NCBI GenBank assembly: GCA_003255065.1
Contig: QAOA01002524.1
Location: 225,425-289,424, forward strand
Source: Cercis canadensis
Taxonomy: Eukaryota; Streptophyta; Magnoliopsida; Fabales; Fabaceae
Length of the DNA: 64,000 nucleotides
Direction: 5' to 3'
The translations under genes and the position numbers were made by a program. The notes beneath the pieces were generated by a model. The model saw nothing but the letters and a program-made list of their open reading frames with translations, made no database searches and was not told the origin of the DNA. Positions 62,199 through 64,000 of the stretch are shown here, piece after piece. Position 1 is the first letter of the stretch. Each line of letters starts with the position of its first letter.

Positions 62199-62648
62199 CT
62201 AAATGACATGAAAAACAAATACAATCCAACTCAAAACAAGCATTACCCCTAATACCCTAACCCAACACTTCTCCCTTTCTATTGTCTTATCTTGTTCAAT
62301 GGCAATGGACTTCATTTTCTTCAAATCATTCTTTGTCTTCAACTTAAACTCCTCCAAAGCCATGACTTTGTCCTTAAGACCCTCCAAACAATCCACTCTA
62401 CCCGAAATCTCTTCCATGGCATAAACATTAACATAGTTTGAAGATTGGCACCCATCCGCCCATTCAAAAAATTTACACCTCAAATCAGCCATCTTGTACA
62501 ATGGGCACCTTAGAAATTCCCGGCCCGGATTAGCTCCTGTCTTCGATTTTAGCAACACACAGGGGAGGCCATACTTGCATACCTTTCCACCAGCAGCAGC
62601 ATATAAAGATGAAGAGTGACCCGAAAATGAATCCCTAGCACCACCCAT
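62199..62648 (-). CDS. Small GRF zinc-finger protein with C-terminal membrane helix, carried by MULE1
   Basis: An intact minus-strand frame of 149 residues from ATG 62648 (MGGARDSF). Residues about 23-65 form a GRF-type zinc finger: CKYG at the start, LLKSKTGANPGREFLRCP in the middle, CKFFEWAD at the end. The family usually has CxCG at the start. Here the second ligand is tyrosine, which may weaken zinc binding. Residues about 85-130 are charged and helical (probable coiled coil), and the last about 20 residues are hydrophobic (VLGVMLVLSWIVFVFHVI), a likely membrane anchor. It is convergent with the transposase gene and starts about 140 bp inside the right terminal repeat. GRF fingers bind nucleic acid in other proteins. 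The role here is unknown: accessory protein of the element, or captured host gene. Confidence 0.78.
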   Translation of the reverse strand: MGGARDSFSGHSSSLYAAAGGKVCKYGLPCVLLKSKTGANPGREFLRCPLYKMADLRCKFFEWADGCQSSNYVNVYAMEEISGRVDCLEGLKDKVMALEEFKLKTKNDLKKMKSIAIEQDKTIEREKCWVRVLGVMLVLSWIVFVFHVI

Positions 62649-62790
62649 TCTTCTTTTTCTTTGAAAATGCAAAGCTTGAAGGTGTGGATTCAAGCTTTAG
62701 AATGAACTCTTGAAAATCCCTCTCTCTGTCGATTGCCTCTTTCAATTGGAGCACAGGGCTACAAAGTAGAAGATGATGCTTAAAGGGCAT

Positions 62791-63049
62791 TTAAAATGGG
62801 AGAGACGACGTCATCCTTGCCCAGTTAGCAAATGGTGCTCCCCACAGGCTGCGATGTGGCATTTAACAGTGACACATAAGCCTTTTAACGGCCACATCAG
62901 CATTTCCGTCATTCAACTTAGCGGAAGTTAGACAGAGGGATTTGATTGAAGCGAAATTGACCAGTGAGAGACTTGATTAGATTATTTTGCAGTGAGAGAC
63001 TCAATTGATAGCGCCCAATATAGTGAGGGACAAAAATAGGGTTTTAGTC
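62791..63049 (-). repeat. MULE1 right terminal inverted repeat
   Basis: Inverted partner of 49172-49430, ending TTTTAGTC. Confidence 0.9.
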
Positions 63050-63058
63050 ACAAATATA
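63050..63058. repeat. MULE1 target site duplication, right
   Basis: ACAAATATA, identical to 49163-49171. Confidence 0.92.
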
Positions 63059-63537
63059 TGAAGGTATAATTTGAAATACGATTCAGAAGATGATTGAATG
63101 AAGAAGAAGAAAGTTCTCTAATATTATCTTCAATTTTAGGGTTCTCTTTACTACTTTATTTATTCTTTGATTCATGTGTACTATTCTTTTGAATATCATT
63201 TTGTTTTAATTCTATAAACTTAGTTACAGATACATAGATTTAGAAATCCTGTTTTATTACACTATTAACTCTTAATTTCCTTTTTCTTGTGTTTTTAGAT
63301 GAATGATTAATCTCTTTGGGACATTATCATTTACGTACATATATTATGAAGATCAAATTTTGATGTTTTGAACTTGTGAAACTTTTGGGATTAGAGAAAA
63401 CAAATTTACCTTTTTTTTTGTTAGTACTTTTTTCTATTTTAATTCCAAATGATTACCTCTTGGGAATAGATTGTTGCATTGTAGTTTAATATGGATTTTG
63501 GGTTTTGCTATTGTAAGGAAGAACTAGGACGTCAATT

Positions 63538-63538
<1 letters not shown>
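63059..63538. other. AT-rich flank, nothing recognised
   Basis: No gene or repeat was recognised between the MULE1 end and the microsatellite. Confidence 0.4.
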
Positions 63539-63571
<33 letters not shown>

Positions 63572-63572
63572 G
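63539..63572. repeat. Compound (GT)n(GA)n microsatellite
   Basis: A run of GT followed directly by a run of GA. Confidence 0.92.
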
Positions 63573-63838
63573 GACAAAGTGCTTCAATTTCTTCCTCCCC
63601 TTCCATCTTCAGTAGAAATTGGAACCATCATTCTTAAAAGATTGAGAAAATTGTGCAAATTTATTATGCATAAAGATGGAGTAGCATTAGCTATAACCAA
63701 AAGGGAGACAAAGAGGGAGAAACTAAGAAAAGGAAGAAGAAGACATGAGCAGAGAGAGAAGGACAAACGAAGGAACGAGAAACAAATCTAAAAATTCTTT
63801 CTTTTTTTAGAAAAAACTAATTCTAAAACTAAATTTAG

Positions 63839-64000
63839 GTTAGGGTATCTTTGGAAAAGTAATTAATATTTTCAAGAAAGTAGCTTTTGAACCAAACATG
63901 GAGATAGGAAATATTGTCTCATATTTTCAAGAATATTTAAGGCTAACTAAACATAAATTGTTACATTCTCAGGAAAAAGATTCCTAGGAATGAAAACAAA
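63839..64000. repeat. MITE-like segment running off the window
   Basis: It ends with GATTCCTAGGAATGAAAAC, a sequence typical of MITE termini with near-palindromic CCTAGG. It is related in inverted form to 25311-25640. The right end is beyond the window. Confidence 0.35.

Larger units (their letters stand above)
49172..63049 (+). mobile_element. MULE1: MuDR-type Mutator element with a nested Copia element
   Basis: The 13878-bp element is bounded by about 259-bp terminal inverted repeats (outer ends GAGTAAAACC and, inverted, GACTAAAACC) and an exact 9-bp target duplication, as expected of Mutator elements. Removing the nested Copia element and its target copy leaves about 6.46 kb. It encodes a MURA-type transposase (plus strand, interrupted) and a small convergent GRF zinc-finger gene (minus strand). 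The exact target duplication suggests a younger insertion than MULE2. Confidence 0.93.

Overview
The window is nuclear DNA from a eudicot plant. It has long AT-rich non-coding stretches, GT-AG introns, plant retrotransposons and DNA transposons, and two plant genes that can be read through all their exons. I cannot name the species. Three single-base N characters are present. Two of them sit exactly between equal-length direct duplicates that differ by only a few bases, which looks like two haplotypes joined end to end in the assembly rather than real tandem repeats.

Layout: (1) 311-7543 is a complete PIF/Harbinger transposon with TTA target duplications, an intact Myb/SANT-like accessory gene and a DDE transposase gene broken by one in-frame TGA. 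(2) 7636-7989 is a PPR fragment. (3) About 8241-14420 is a decayed MuDR-type Mutator element (MULE2, minus strand) with one recognisable terminal repeat. (4) 14431-16113 has long inverted repeats around a frameshifted piece of a host gene (DUF7054 / At4g22758-like), so it looks like a Pack-MULE. (5) 16448-22006 (+) is the DNA-repair gene DDB2 in 11 exons. (6) 22007-28383 is intergenic and carries two tRNA-type SINEs with target duplications, MITE-like pieces and a less AT-rich block at about 26600-28140. (7) 28384-35394 is a small Tourist-like MITE split by a 6.8-kb Ty3/Gypsy element (28390-35179, minus strand). (8) 35760-36367 is a fold-back MITE. (9) 36944-48686 (+) is a full-size ABCG/PDR transporter of the ABCG31 type in 24 exons. 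(10) 49172-63049 is a second MuDR-type element (MULE1, plus strand) with about 259-bp terminal repeats and a perfect 9-bp target duplication. A 7.4-kb Ty1/Copia element (52212-59625) is nested in its transposase gene, and a small convergent GRF zinc-finger/membrane gene lies at its far end. (11) 63059-64000 holds a microsatellite and a MITE-like end.

The two host genes (DDB2 for UV-damage recognition, ABCG31 for membrane export) both read as intact, with coding totals of 1704 and 4320 nt, both divisible by three. Nearly everything else is transposon-derived, and the nesting gives relative ages: the MITE predates the Gypsy element, and MULE1 predates the Copia element.

The most unusual item is MULE1. 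Its second gene is convergent with the transposase gene, starts just inside the right terminal repeat and encodes a GRF zinc finger, a charged (probably coiled-coil) stretch and a C-terminal membrane helix. That is the position mudrB holds in maize MuDR, but the protein is of a different kind.
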